Positions 18,707-29,249 of a stretch of 64,000 bases of DNA are shown here, one piece after another. Within the stretch, counting starts at the first letter, position 1. Each line of letters starts with the position of its first letter. A program made the position numbers and the translations under genes. Under the pieces are notes generated by a model that worked only from the letters and a program-made list of their open reading frames with translations, had not been told where the DNA came from and did not search any database. This stretch comes from Paralithodes platypus (lineage: Eukaryota; Arthropoda; Malacostraca; Decapoda; Lithodidae): the NCBI GenBank assembly GCA_032716605.1, contig CM064517.1:25412840-25476839 (forward strand). The letters run 5' to 3'.

Positions 18707-20254
18707 GTTGTTGTTGTTGTTGTTGTTCCCTAAGCTGCCTGGCCGAACAGCCCCGAGTCCCTGAGAAAGGCCATGGCCACGATCGGGCTTTCCCACAGAG
18801 CTCTCATTGAGTGTAGATTGTATTGTTGGCGTAAGTGGTTGTGTGAAATGCAGTCTTCTATGATGTGTTTAATGGTATGGGGTGCTGTGTTACATCCCGG
18901 GCAGGCGTCGACAACGGAGTCATCCAGTCTCTTCTGATAGCTCAGGAGAGTTGGATGGTGTCCGCATCTCAGCCTGGCCAGGTGGACTCTGTCCTCGCGA
19001 GGAAGGATGGATTTCGGGAGGTCGTGCATGCAGCTGCGTGTTGTCTGTGAGTGAGTGGATGGATCGGTGAGAGATATGAGTATGGATGTGCTTCTGGAAG
19101 TTGGTTCGGGGTGGGCAGGGAGGGAGAGAGGACAATAATTGTGTGTGATACCGTGTGCTGGGTGTTGTTTTGATATTTCTTGGTGTATGTGGGTGTGTTG
19201 CCATGTAGTTTAGTGGGTGGTCTTGGTTCGTGGAGGCTGCTGCCAGGAATTGAGTGCCTCTCATGTCCAGATGGTCTTGGACTTTGAGGATTTTGGTTTC
19301 TTGATGTAGGTGATCTGTGGGTGCAGTAGCTGTGCAGCCTGTAATGATCTTCAGGGCTTTGTTTTGAATAGTCTGTAAGGTCTTATGATGTGTTTCAGCT
19401 AGGTTAGAAGCCCAGGCTGGGCTTGCGTATTCCATCACTGATCTTATGTATTGTTTATATACTGTGGTGGTAGTTTCTTTGTTGTGTCCAAATTTTGTGT
19501 GAGCAAGTGACCTGAGGGCGTTAAGTCTGGGTGTCAGTTTCTTTTTAATGTTTGTGGTGTGCTGTTTGAATGTCATATGAGTATCATATGTTACTCCTAG
19601 GATTTTGGGTGTGTGTGTATGTGTTAGGGTGTGTTGTTTATGGTGAGTTGAGGGATGTATTCGTGTTCTCCTGTCCAACTTGTGAGCAGGGTTGCGGTGG
19701 ATTTGGCTGGGGCTAGATTAAGTTTGTTTGTAGTGCACCAGCCATGTAGTGTGTTGAGATAGGGTTGAAGGAGATCTGTTGCTCTTTTTGGGTCATGGTG
19801 TGTGCATGTGAGTTATGTCATCTGCATAGGAGGCTAAGTTTATTTGGGGCGTATTGGGTGTAGTTATATCGTGCATGTACAGATTGAAGAGTGCGGGCGA
19901 TAGGACGGATCCTTGTGGGACTCCGTTTGGAAAGTTTCTGATTTTAGATGACTGACCGGCAAAAGATACGTGTGCACATCTGCCTGCTAGAAAGTTGGCC
20001 AGCCACCTTTTTGTGTTGTTGTGCATGTTTGTGTTGTAGATTTTGTTTGTTAGGTTGTGGCGGGGGATGGCATCGAAGGCTTTACTAATGTCGAGTGTGG
20101 TTAATAGTGATCTGTGTGGTGGTCTAGCTGAGTTGATGCCGTCGAAAGCTCTTTGTGTAAGGTCTGTGAGAAGAGTGTTTGTGGAGTGCAGTGGCCTAAA
20201 GCCATGTTGTGTTGGAGCTAGGGGTAGGTCAGGTGTAATTAGTTGTAATACTAG
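18707..20254 (-). pseudogene. Jockey-like LINE remnant with 15-bp target duplication
   Basis: A 1.55-kb minus-strand, 5'-truncated retrotransposon flanked by perfect 15-bp direct repeats GCTATCAAGACAGTT (18692-18706, 20255-20269). It encodes the C-terminal half of an RT: TQHGFRPLHSTNTLL, LDISKAFDAIPRHN, GVPQGSVLSPALFNLYMHDI, the catalytic YADD, and KILGVTYDTHMTFKQH. After frameshifts it ends with LPREDRVHLARLRCGHHP, a Cys/His cluster (ACPGCNTAPHTIKHIIEDC), and SGLFGQAA before the stop. The 3' tail is an AAC repeat, not poly-A. At least two frameshifts (about 19793 and 18920-19030) kill it. The C-terminal motif recurs at 53511-53690 and 57000-57300. Confidence 0.87.
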
Positions 20255-20389
20255 GCTATCAAGACAGTTAAAGGTTTATGCATACAAGAAATAAGTTATT
20301 CAATTTTGGTGATCCGTACATAATGAGCTTCTTAGTTTATGTCACACTGGTGTCATTGCTGTGCATATAAGCTTGTTTTGTGATAAACT

Positions 20390-20870
20390 ATATTGGATTG
20401 AGTTCACCACAACACCAAACACCTCCAATGAAATGAACGAAAGCATGTATATATGTGATCCACCGGGATTCGAACCTGGGTTATCACACACAGATGTTTA
20501 AGGGGAGATTTCCACTTGAGGGACTTTTTTCTTGACCCCTTTCTCCCTTATGTCTAGCCCCATTGCTTTTGAGATGTTAAGACGTTCGCCCCATTAGTTT
20601 GGCGATTTTAAGAACCCTCGCCCCATTTCTGTCAATTTTAAGACCATTCGTGCCACTTACGTGTCGATTTCTTCCTGGCGAGCGATAGCGAGCCTGTAAT
20701 TTAAGGGGAACCGGCCTTCGGCCGGGAAATTTTTCTACCGAAAAATGTACAAATTTATCTTGAAAGGGGGTCTAGGGGGAGTAATTTTAAGCTTGATGGA
20801 AGTCTAGGGAATCAACTAAAAACCTCCCCTTAAACACTCTAACCATTACAACACCAAGACGGTTAGTCCG
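20390..20870 (-). mobile_element. tRNA-derived SINE 2, split by a TTAA-A copy
   Basis: Head 20834-20870 (minus: CCGTCTTGGTGTTGTAATGG, TTAGAGTG) and the rest 20390-20497 (minus: ATAACCCAGGTTCGAATCCC) are separated by the A copy at 20498-20833, which landed between the A- and B-box regions at a TTAA. Confidence 0.72.
20498..20833 (-). mobile_element. TTAA-A element, complete, inside SINE 2
   Basis: 336 bp, TTAA at both ends, all modules present (GGCCTTCGGCC, CTACCGAAAAATG, GGCGAGCGATAGCGAGCC). Confidence 0.9.
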
Positions 20871-20981
20871 TGTAGGCGGAGGTATAGGTTCTTCTTAGTG
20901 CCCCTTTAGGTTTATGTCCAATTATAATCTACATTGTAATATACCGTCAACTGGAATCTATAATGCCTAGATTATGGACCA

Positions 20982-23028
20982 TGCTATATAATAAGGCTTG
21001 TTTTCTATTGTCATCATATAATAAGGCTTGTTTTCTATTGTCATCATATAATAAGGCTTGTTTTCTATTGTCATTATATAATAAGGCTTGTTTTCTATTT
21101 TCATCATATAATAAGGCTTGTTTTCTATTGTCATCCTATAATAAGGCTTGTTTTCTATTGTCATCATATATAATAAGGCTTGTTTTCTATTGTCATCCTA
21201 TAATAAGGCTTGTTTTCTATTGTCATCATATATAATAAGGCTTGTTTTCTATTGTCATCCTATAATAAGGCTTGTTTTCTATTGTCATCATATATAATAA
21301 GGCTTGTTTTCTATTGTCATCATATATAATAAGGCTTGTTTTCTATTGTCATCATATAATAAGGCTTGTTTTCTATTGTCATCATATAATAAGGCTTGTT
21401 TTCTAATGTCACCATATATAATAAGGCTTGTTTCCTATTGTCATCATATAATAAGGCTTGTTTTCTATTGTCATCATATAATAAGGCTTGTTTTCTATTG
21501 TCATCATATTATAAGGCTTGTTTTCTATTGTTATATAATAAGGCTTGTTTCCTATTGTCATCATATAATAAGGCTTGTTTTCTATTGTCATCATATAATA
21601 AGGCTTGTTTTCTATTGTCATCATATAATAAGGCTTGTTTTCTATTGTCATCATATCATAAGGCTTGTTTTCTATTGTCATCATATAATAAGGCTTGTTT
21701 TCTATTGTCATCATATAATAAGGCTTGTTTTCTATTGTCATCATATATAATAAGGCTTGTCTTCTATTGTCATCATATAATCAGGCTTGTTTTCTATTGT
21801 CATCATATAATAAGGCTTGTTTTCTATTGTCATCATATATAATAAGGCTTGTTTTCTATTGTCATCATATATAATAAGGCTTGTTTTCTATTGTCATCAT
21901 ATATAATAAGGCTTGTTTTCTATTGTCATCATATAATAAGGCTTGTTTTCTATTGTCATCATATAATAAGGCTTGTTTCCTATTGTCATCATATAATAAG
22001 GCTTGTTTTCTATTGTCATCATATATAATAAGGCTTGTTTTCTATTGTCATCATATAATAAGGCTTGTTTTCTATTGTCATCATATAATAAGGCTTGTTT
22101 TCTATTGTCATCATATAATAAGGCTTGTTTTCTATTGTCATCATATATAATAAGGCTTGTTTTCTATTGTCATCATAAGGCTTGTTTTCTATTGTCATCA
22201 TATAATAAGGCTTGTGGTCATATAATAAGGCTTGTTTTCTATTGTCCATATAATAAGGCTTGTTTTCTATTGTCATCATATAATAAGGCTTGTTTTCTAT
22301 CATATAATAAGGCTTGTCTTCTATTGTCATCATATAATCAGGCCTGTTTTCTATTGTCATCATATAATAAGGCTTGTTTCTATTGTCATGTCATTTTCAT
22401 ATATATAGGCTTGTTTTCTATTGTCACATATAATAAGGCTTGTTTTCTATGTCATCATATAATAAGGCTTGTTTTCTATTGTTATCATATAATAAGACTG
22501 TTTTTCTAATAATAAGGCTTGTTTTCTATTGTCATCATATAATAACTTGCTTGTTTTTCTATTGTCATCTATATAATAAGGCTTGTTTTCTATTGTCATC
22601 ATATAATAGGCTTGTTTTCTATTGTCATCATATAATAAGGCTTGTTTTCTATTGTCATCATATAATAAGGCTTGTTTTCTATTGTCATCATATAATAAGG
22701 CTTGTTTTCTATTGTCATCATATAATAAGACTTGTTTTCTATTGTCATCATATCATAAGGCTTGTTTTTCTGTGTCATCATATAATAAGGCTTGTTTTTC
22801 TATTGTCTCATATATAAGGGCTTGTTTCTATTGTCATCATATAATAAGGCTTTTTTATATTGTCATCATATAAATAGGCTTGTTTTCTATTGTCCATCAT
22901 CATATAAGGCTTGTTTTCTATTGTCCATTATCATAAGGCTTGTTTTCTATTGTCATCATATAATAAGGCTTGTTTTCTATTGTCATCATATAATAAGGCT
23001 TGTTTTCTATTGTTATCATATCGTAAAC
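20982..23028 (+). repeat. 30-bp minisatellite, about 68 units
   Basis: Unit roughly ATAATAAGGCTTGTTTTCTA plus TTGTCATCAT, with many TA-insertion and short-unit variants, more degenerate after about 22150. The unit length is a multiple of three, so long spurious open frames (NKACFLLSSY and IENKPYYMMT periods) appear on both strands. There are no spacers, so it is not a CRISPR-like array. Confidence 0.97.
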
Positions 23029-23215
23029 CCGAGGAGTAACACATTATCATTTAACTGTGAAAAACCTCATGTTGCTTGATAAATGTATTGAACCGGTATG
23101 TGTGATTAGTAATTGTTTAACTGTACAGCAGCTCTAACGGTTTATAGAAAAAGTAATGCCAATAATATGCAGGTTTCGAGAATGCATCATATATCGTAAG
23201 CTTGTGTATAAATCT

Positions 23216-23607
23216 TTAAGGGGAGGTTTTTAGTTAGTTCGCTAGACCTCCGTCAAGCTTAACATTACAGCCCCTAGAACCCCTTTCAAGATAAATTTGT
23301 AAATTTTTCGGTAGAAATATGTCCCGGCCGAAGGCCGATTCCTCTTAAATTACAGGCTCGCTATCGCTCGCCAGGAAAAAATAGTCACCTAAATGGCACG
23401 AAAAGTCTTAAAATTGACAGAAATGGGGTGAAAGTTCTTAAAATCGCCAAACTAATGGGGCAAACGTTTTAACATATCAAAAGCAATGGGGCTAACCATG
23501 AGGGAGAAAGGGGTCAAGACAAAAATCCCTCAAGTGGAAATCTCTCATGGGGGTGTAATTTCAAGCTTGATGGAAGTCTAGGAAACATACTAAAAACCTC
23601 CCCTTAA
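23216..23607. mobile_element. TTAA-A element with two left ends
   Basis: A normal A copy from TTAAGGGGAGGTTTTTAG through AAGTGGAAATCTCT. Its right terminus is replaced by about 60 bp of inverted A left end (GGTGTAATTTCAAGCTTG ... ACCTCCCCTTAA). TTAA at both outer ends. 23608-23640 then resembles a further A fragment (ACACTCTAGACCCCCTTTC). Confidence 0.8.
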
Positions 23608-23640
23608 ATAAAACACACTCTAGACCCCCTTTCAAGATAA

Positions 23641-23760
23641 ATATTAATTTGTTATTTATGCATTATTGTTATCATTATTATTGTTTTCATTATTTTTGTT
23701 ATCATTATTATTGTTATTAATATTATTGTTATCATTATTATTGTTATTAATATTTTCTTG
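23641..23760. repeat. Degenerate (TTATTGTTATCA)n stretch
   Basis: Alternating TTATTG, TTATCA and TTATTA motifs. Low complexity. Confidence 0.8.
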
Positions 23761-23824
23761 AGGACCAATACCGTGTTTTACGCATTGTTTTATGTTCAGT
23801 TATGAAGCCTTATAATTGGTTGTG

Positions 23825-24054
23825 ATTAGATGTGTTATTCCACTAATACACTATTAAATTAGATGTGTTATTCCACTAATACACTATTAAATTAGATGTG
23901 TTATTCCACTAATACACTATTAAATTAGATGTGTTATTCCACTAATACACTATTAAATTAGATGTGTTATTCCACTAATACACTATTAAATTAGATGTGT
24001 TATTCCACTAATTCACTATTAAATTAGACGTGTTATTCCACTAATACACTATTC
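23825..24054 (+). repeat. 33-bp minisatellite, 7 units
   Basis: Unit ATTAGATGTGTTATTCCACT plus AATACACTATTAA, nearly invariant. TTAA at each unit junction. Confidence 0.95.
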
Positions 24055-24127
24055 AATTTTGTCCTTGGCCTATGTGTGTTGATACTTTATAGAGAGAGTT
24101 ACTTTCGAGAGAGATGCATAATGAGAG

Positions 24128-24280
<153 letters not shown>

Positions 24281-24340
24281 TCCCTGTGGCACACCCATTG
24301 ACACGTTTAACCAGTTCCAGGTCCCACCATAAATTACTAC

Positions 24341-24647
24341 TGGTTGCCTTCCTTCTATCAGCCTACTGTTTTAAGACGATTATCCCAATCCAGGTGTAAA
24401 AAAAAATCCTGGCGAGCGTTAGCAAGCCAGCATATTTAAAACAAAAAAAATTGACAGCAGGCTAAATTTGTGAATTTTTCGATAGAAAAATTTCTCCGGC
24501 GAAGCCGGATTTCCCCTTACAATGCTGGCTCGCTTACGCTCGCCAGGAATAAATCGACACCTGGATGGGGATAAACGTCTTAAAACAGTAGGCTGAATGG
24601 GGTCGAATGGATACAAGCCAGATAAAGAAGCCGGTGACCCCCTTTAA
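24341..24647. mobile_element. TTAA-B fold-back element
   Basis: Left arm from CAGCCTACTGTTTTAAGACG (outer left end missing), central hairpins ATTTTTCGATAGAAAAAT and CTCCGGCGAAGCCGG, full right arm with GGATACAAGCC, ending CCCCCTTTAA. Confidence 0.82.
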
Positions 24648-24737
24648 ACGGCTGATTTCTGATAAAACCCAAATGTCCAGATACCAAACTGCAATTGCCG
24701 TCAACACTTATGTAAATAGACTCGTGTGACACCGCCA

Positions 24738-25119
24738 TTAAGGGGGTAGTGCTGGGTTTTTGGTCTATGTATTTAATTATGTATGTATTAATGTATGTAT
24801 TAATGTATTTATTTTTTAGTTTCCTCGCTAGAGCTCCATCAAGCTTAGAAAAACACCCCCTTTCAAGATAAATTGGTACATTTTTCGGTAGAAAAATGTA
24901 CCGGCCGAAGGCCGGTTTCTTTTCATATTAGAGGCTCGCTATCGCTCGCCAGGAAAAAAATCGACACTTAAAGGGCACGAAAGGTCTTAATATTGATAAA
25001 ATGAGGCGAAAGGTCTCAAAATCGCCAAGCTAACGGAACGAACGTCTTAAAGCCTCAAAACTAATATGCTAAACATGAGGGAGAAGGGGGTCCAGAAAAA
25101 GCGAGTAGCACCCCCTTAA
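24738..25119 (+). mobile_element. TTAA-A2 element, complete
   Basis: 382 bp. Ends TTAAGGGGGTAGTGCTGG and GTAGCACCCCCTTAA. AT-rich left segment (TATGTATTAATG), then all A modules. Good reference for A2. Confidence 0.88.
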
Positions 25120-25328
25120 TAAACGAGAAAAGACAAGAAACGAGGATAAACAGGTAAACCAGAAAAGACGAAGCCAAGATGAGACGAGACGAAAGAAGGA
25201 AAATTATCTCCTGGTCTTGCCATAAAGGTAAACGAAATGGCCGATCAATTATGAGAGTTGGCCGGTCTTACCTTGTATATATATATGTAGAGAACACAAA
25301 AACAAATTAATACAAAATAATAACTTAA

Positions 25329-25340
25329 TACTACTACTAC

Positions 25341-25385
<45 letters not shown>

Positions 25386-25416
25386 TAATAACAGTAATAA
25401 TACAAATAATGAGAAC

Positions 25417-25451
<35 letters not shown>

Positions 25452-25482
25452 TAATACTAATGATAATAACAGTAATAATACA

Positions 25483-25528
<46 letters not shown>

Positions 25529-25530
25529 GT
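25329..25530. repeat. (AAT)n microsatellite
   Basis: AAT array with CAG/GAC variants. Flanks 25120-25328 and 25531-25789 hold no recognised gene. Confidence 0.95.
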
Positions 25531-25789
25531 GACATCAATATCAACAATAAATATAATAAAGTGTTGTCTTGGTAACTGGACAGCGAAAACAAAAATATAT
25601 AAATAAATAAATCAATAAATGGCGTCAAGTGTCGTCTTATTAACCGGACATAGTGTGATTTATTGATCGTAAAATATAGCTTGCCAAGTACCGTAATGTT
25701 TGGCGGTGTCACACGAACGATTATTTCCGTCAATTTTGTTATGAGCAATATTGTACTCTGGCAGCTTCAAAATGTATGTTCCGTATGAT

Positions 25790-26324
25790 TTAAGGGGGAG
25801 GGGTTTATTTTTTGGTCGATTATTTCATATTTATTATTATGTTCTATCCAACAACCAACTCTACTCCTAAAATCGATTAATGAAATATTACAAACACATA
25901 TGGCAGTCCGTGGATTCGAACCCAGGACGCTCACACCGAAAATCAACACCTTATGCATTGCGCCGCGAAGACAGTTAAAGAATGGTGGACACTGCCTACG
26001 ATTTATTATGCAACTTCGTATTATGTTTTTAGTATCCTCCCTAGACCTCCATCAAACTTAAAAAAAAAAAAAACATCCATTAGATTCCCCTCCTAGATTA
26101 ATTTGTAGAATTATCGGTTTTTCCAAAATTACGGGCTCACTATCTTTCGCCAGAAAACACAATCGACTCCTAAATAGCACGGAAGGTCTTAATATTGACC
26201 AAAAAATGGAACAAAAGGTCTTAAAATCGACAAACTAATGGAACGAACGTCTTAAAATCTCAAAACTAATATGCTAAACAGGAGGACGAAGGAGGTCCAT
26301 AAAAAACGACTACCTCCCCCTTAA
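25790..26324 (+). mobile_element. TTAA-A2 element carrying a SINE
   Basis: TTAA ends (25790-25793, 26321-26324). The left end TTAAGGGGGAGGGG runs to about 25845. A minus-strand SINE then interrupts it, and CCTCCCTAGACCTCC resumes near 26036, followed by the remaining modules (hairpin degraded). Confidence 0.78.
25845..25985 (-). mobile_element. tRNA-derived SINE in A2
   Basis: Minus strand: AACTGTCTTCGCGGCGCAAT head, TCCTGGGTTCGAATCCACGG B-box region, then a tail sharing ATTACAAACACATATGG-type sequence with SINE 1 at 18570. Confidence 0.7.
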
Positions 26325-26394
26325 ACTGAACGGACTATAGGATGCTGTTGCTAGTATATGTCTAGCGAGTGACTATTTATCCTACACACTAATA

Positions 26395-26585
26395 TAGGAG
26401 TTCCATTAGTTTGAGATTTTAAGACGTTCGCCCCATTAGTTTTACGATTTGAAGATCTTTCGCCCCCATTTCTTTGTCAGCTCTAAGACTGTTCGTGCCA
26501 GTTAGATGTTGATTACTTCCTGGCGAGGGATATTCGGTTTCTTCCTGGCAAGCTATAGCGAGCCTTTAATTTACAAGGAACTTAC
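26395..26585 (-). mobile_element. TTAA-A fragment (minus)
   Basis: Reversed iterons (TTTTAAGACGTTCGCCCC) and two partial GCTCGC-block copies. The hairpin half is missing. Confidence 0.65.
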
Positions 26586-26589
26586 TTCT

Positions 26590-27030
26590 TCGTTTCCCAT
26601 TTTCTCTCTCCCTCCCTCCCCCCCCCCTCATCCTCTCCCCCCCCCCCCCCTCCACTCCCTTACGTCACTTATCATCTCCCCCTTCCCTTACCCACTCCCC
26701 TCCCCTAACCCCTTCCCCCTCCCCCACCCTCCTTTCAATCCCTCTTCCCTCTCTATCCCCTCCCCTCATCTTCCTCTCATCTATCCACCTCCCTTCTTCT
26801 CTCCTCTCCATCCCCACCCACCCCCCCCCCACCCTCCTTCCAACCCCCCTTCCCTCTCTCTATCCCCTCCCCTCATCTGCCCCCTCTATCCCTTCCTTCC
26901 CCGTCTCATCTACCCTCTATTTTCTTCTCTCCTCTCCATCCCAGCCCCCACTCCCCCCCCCTCCTTGTCCCCCCACCTGTTCCTCCCCGTGACCCCCTAG
27001 CCCCCCCCCCCCCCCCCCCCTCCACACCTC
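26590..27030. repeat. CT/C-rich low-complexity tract
   Basis: Pyrimidine-only sequence with loose repeats of CCTCCCTTCTTC type. The Pro/Ser-rich open frame across it is a composition artefact. Confidence 0.85.
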
Positions 27031-27074
27031 CTGCTACTCATTCAAGTGGAGAGGCTGATGACCTAAGTTTTCTG

Positions 27075-27174
27075 GTGGAGAGAGAGAGAGAGAGAGAGAG
27101 AATGAGAATGAGAGTGTGTGTGTTATAATGTGGTAGTGTGTGTGTGTGTGTGTGTGTGTGGTAGCGTGTGTGGT

Positions 27175-27229
<55 letters not shown>

Positions 27230-27325
27230 TAGCGTGTGTGTGTGTGTGTGTGGTAGCGTGTGTGTGTGTGGTAGCGTGTGTGTGTGTGTATCTGTGTGTG
27301 TGTGTGCGTGAGTGTGTGTGTTAAG
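27075..27325. repeat. (GA)n then (GT)n with GTAGC interruptions
   Basis: Compound microsatellite with GTGTGGTAGCGTGTGT higher-order repeats. Confidence 0.95.
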
Positions 27326-27329
27326 GGAC

Positions 27330-27565
27330 AACACTAATAATGATGCTTATTATAATTTATTATAAAGCAATAATGATGAGCATATTAATAGCTATTTTAT
27401 TAAATAATTTTCTATACTGGGAGAGGTAGCTACTATGAACCGTAGGCAATAGTATCTGAGAGACCTTGCGATCAAATCTAGGAAACACTCTGAATTATAA
27501 AAAAAAAAAAAAAATGTAGGTTGGATTGTGCAGTACCTAACATTCATTGATTGCAAATAGGGAAA
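27330..27565. other. Unassigned sequence
   Basis: AT-rich spacer with a short A-run at 27500. No gene recognised. Confidence 0.4.
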
Positions 27566-27640
27566 CATCTATCTATCTATCTATCTATCTATTTACTCAG
27601 GCCCAATCCCATATAGTATTATTTTCCCCATTATCTACCA

Positions 27641-27686
<46 letters not shown>

Positions 27687-27690
27687 TTAC
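27566..27690. repeat. (ATCT)n duplicated with flank
   Basis: Two ATCT arrays, each followed by TTTACTCAGGCCCAATCCC, so array and flank were duplicated together. 27700-27951 is unassigned. Confidence 0.9.
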
Positions 27691-27951
27691 TCAGGCCCAA
27701 TCCCCACTTTTCCTATTTTATTTTTATTTTTTGAGTCATAATCTCCTCCACCGAAGAATAATCACAAGTTCCGAGGAAAGTTTGTTCCAAGTAGAGCCGG
27801 TGTTGTATAGTATGTAATAAAGTGTCCACATGTAAAACTGCCATTGTTAAACCAATTTGTTGCTGACTCCGAGGCATAGTTACGCTTCGTATTTATATTG
27901 AGGCTATATATCTTATGTTAACCTTGTGTAAGTTATTTCCTATATATTATT

Positions 27952-27956
27952 GTACA

Positions 27957-28004
<48 letters not shown>
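27952..28004. repeat. (CA)n microsatellite
   Basis: CA array with one TA variant. Confidence 0.95.
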
Positions 28005-28005
<1 letters not shown>

Positions 28006-28027
28006 TAATATATGTATATATAGCTAA

Positions 28028-28483
28028 GACTCAATTCACTCATAGCAAGTCGTAGCCTACTCATGTTAATACTCAACTCACTTATCATAACTCATAGCTT
28101 ACTCATAATGACACTCAACTCACTTATCATAACTCATAGCTTACTCATAATGACACTCACCTCACTCATTATATCTCATAGCCTACTCATATCAATATTC
28201 AACTCACTCATAATTCATATCCTACTCATATTAACCCTCTCACTACCATATGACGCAGAGGCTGCCAGATTAGCAATAATAAATAGAGTTCTCTCACTCT
28301 TATAATTACCTCTCCAAAATTAGTTTTCTGCCCACAGCTAACTCAAAGACAACTGCAGAGGTTAAAGTATCTAAACTAAAGGTTTCTAAATACCCCTGAT
28401 GGTAACAAAGGCTATAAAGTATCCCTAATAGGCTCAAAATTGCGTCAAGGACGTGAGAGGGTTAATATTCAACTCACTCCCAC
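28028..28483 (+). repeat. ~43-bp degenerate minisatellite split by TTAA-E
   Basis: Units built on ACTCAACTCACTTATCATAA and CTCATAGCTTACTCATAATG. A unit is cut by the E element at 28231-28465 and resumes as TATTCAACTCACTCCC. Confidence 0.8.
28231..28465 (+). mobile_element. TTAA-E element, complete
   Basis: 235 bp. TTAACCCTCTCACTACCATA at the left and CGTGAGAGGGTTAA at the right. Internal sequence matches 6247-6596. Inserted at TTAA in a tandem-repeat unit. Confidence 0.85.
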
Positions 28484-28566
28484 TCCATATATCCACTCAC
28501 TCACTACCATTGTTACCTCTCCGTTATTTCATTCCGAAGGTCATTTCACTCGCCGACCTTCTTCAA

Positions 28567-28590
28567 CCTCTCTCTCTCTCTTATACACAG

Positions 28591-28681
<91 letters not shown>

Positions 28682-28684
28682 CAT

Positions 28685-28762
<78 letters not shown>
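28567..28762. repeat. (TA)n(CA)n microsatellite
   Basis: TA array (about 28595-28674) joined to a CA array (28691-28762). Confidence 0.96.
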
Positions 28763-28765
<3 letters not shown>

Positions 28766-28918
28766 GAGGAACCGGCCATTTTTCTATCGAAAAATGTACA
28801 AATTTATCTATGGGTTGTTTTTTAAACGTTTATCGAAGTCTAGCGAGAAACTAAAAAATATATATAAAATGTATACATATACATGTTATATACCAAAAAC
28901 CAAGCACTACCCCCTTAA
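28766..28918 (-). mobile_element. TTAA-A2 left-end fragment (minus)
   Basis: AGAGGAACCGGCC, stem-loop, CGATAAACG variant, AT-rich segment and AAGCACTACCCCCTTAA end. The iteron half is replaced by the CA array. Confidence 0.75.
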
Positions 28919-29067
28919 TTAAACTTTTGCCCTCCCCCCCTCCCCTCTTTACTGACCTTCGAGCAAACAAGCCAATGCCACAACAGTCCCCCCCCCCCCC
29001 CATCCCTCTCCCTCACTCACGTTTACCCCGTTTTTTGTTGCCTCGTTTTCTTTTCCCCCTCTCTTTA

Positions 29068-29233
29068 TTAACCCCTTCTGTAGCAGCGACGCCTTATTAA
29101 TTGTATGCGTGTTATATTTTGACGATTTTGTGCAGTTTAAGGAGGATCTGGGGTGGTAAAAAGGATAAGCGAGATCATTCAAAGGCTGTTAATTGCTGAA
29201 GGGCCTTTTTTAAGCTGAATCCAATGGGTTAAT
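29068..29233 (+). mobile_element. TTAA-D element, degraded
   Basis: TTAACCCCTTCTGTAGCAGC, TTTTGTGCAGTTTAAGG. The right arm is mostly unrecognisable, ending near GGGTTAA. Confidence 0.5.
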
Positions 29234-29249
29234 ACTACGTAGCCAGAAT

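Larger units (their letters stand above)
18482..20915 (+). mobile_element. Old composite element H, interrupted by two SINEs
   Basis: Scattered pieces match the contiguous copy at 46931-47180 in the same order. 18482-18550 has TATCTCACACATTTATGAAC and TTTCACGAAATTTGGTGG. 20305-20375 has TTTTGGTGATCCG and CACACTGGTGTCATTGCTGT. 20877-20912 has GGCGGAGGTATAGG and TAGTGCCCC. The gaps are filled by two minus-strand SINEs, themselves interrupted. Confidence 0.65.

Noticed and set aside
20982..23028. CRISPR-like repeat array
   Set aside because: Units are directly adjacent with no unique spacers, and the context is clearly eukaryotic.
20963..23079. Overlapping open frames of 60-168 codons with 10-residue periods
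   Set aside because: All arise from the 30-bp minisatellite and occur on both strands.
24281..24300. RT PQG-codon remnant after the GA array
   Set aside because: Fewer than 20 bases match and nothing upstream or downstream continues the RT.
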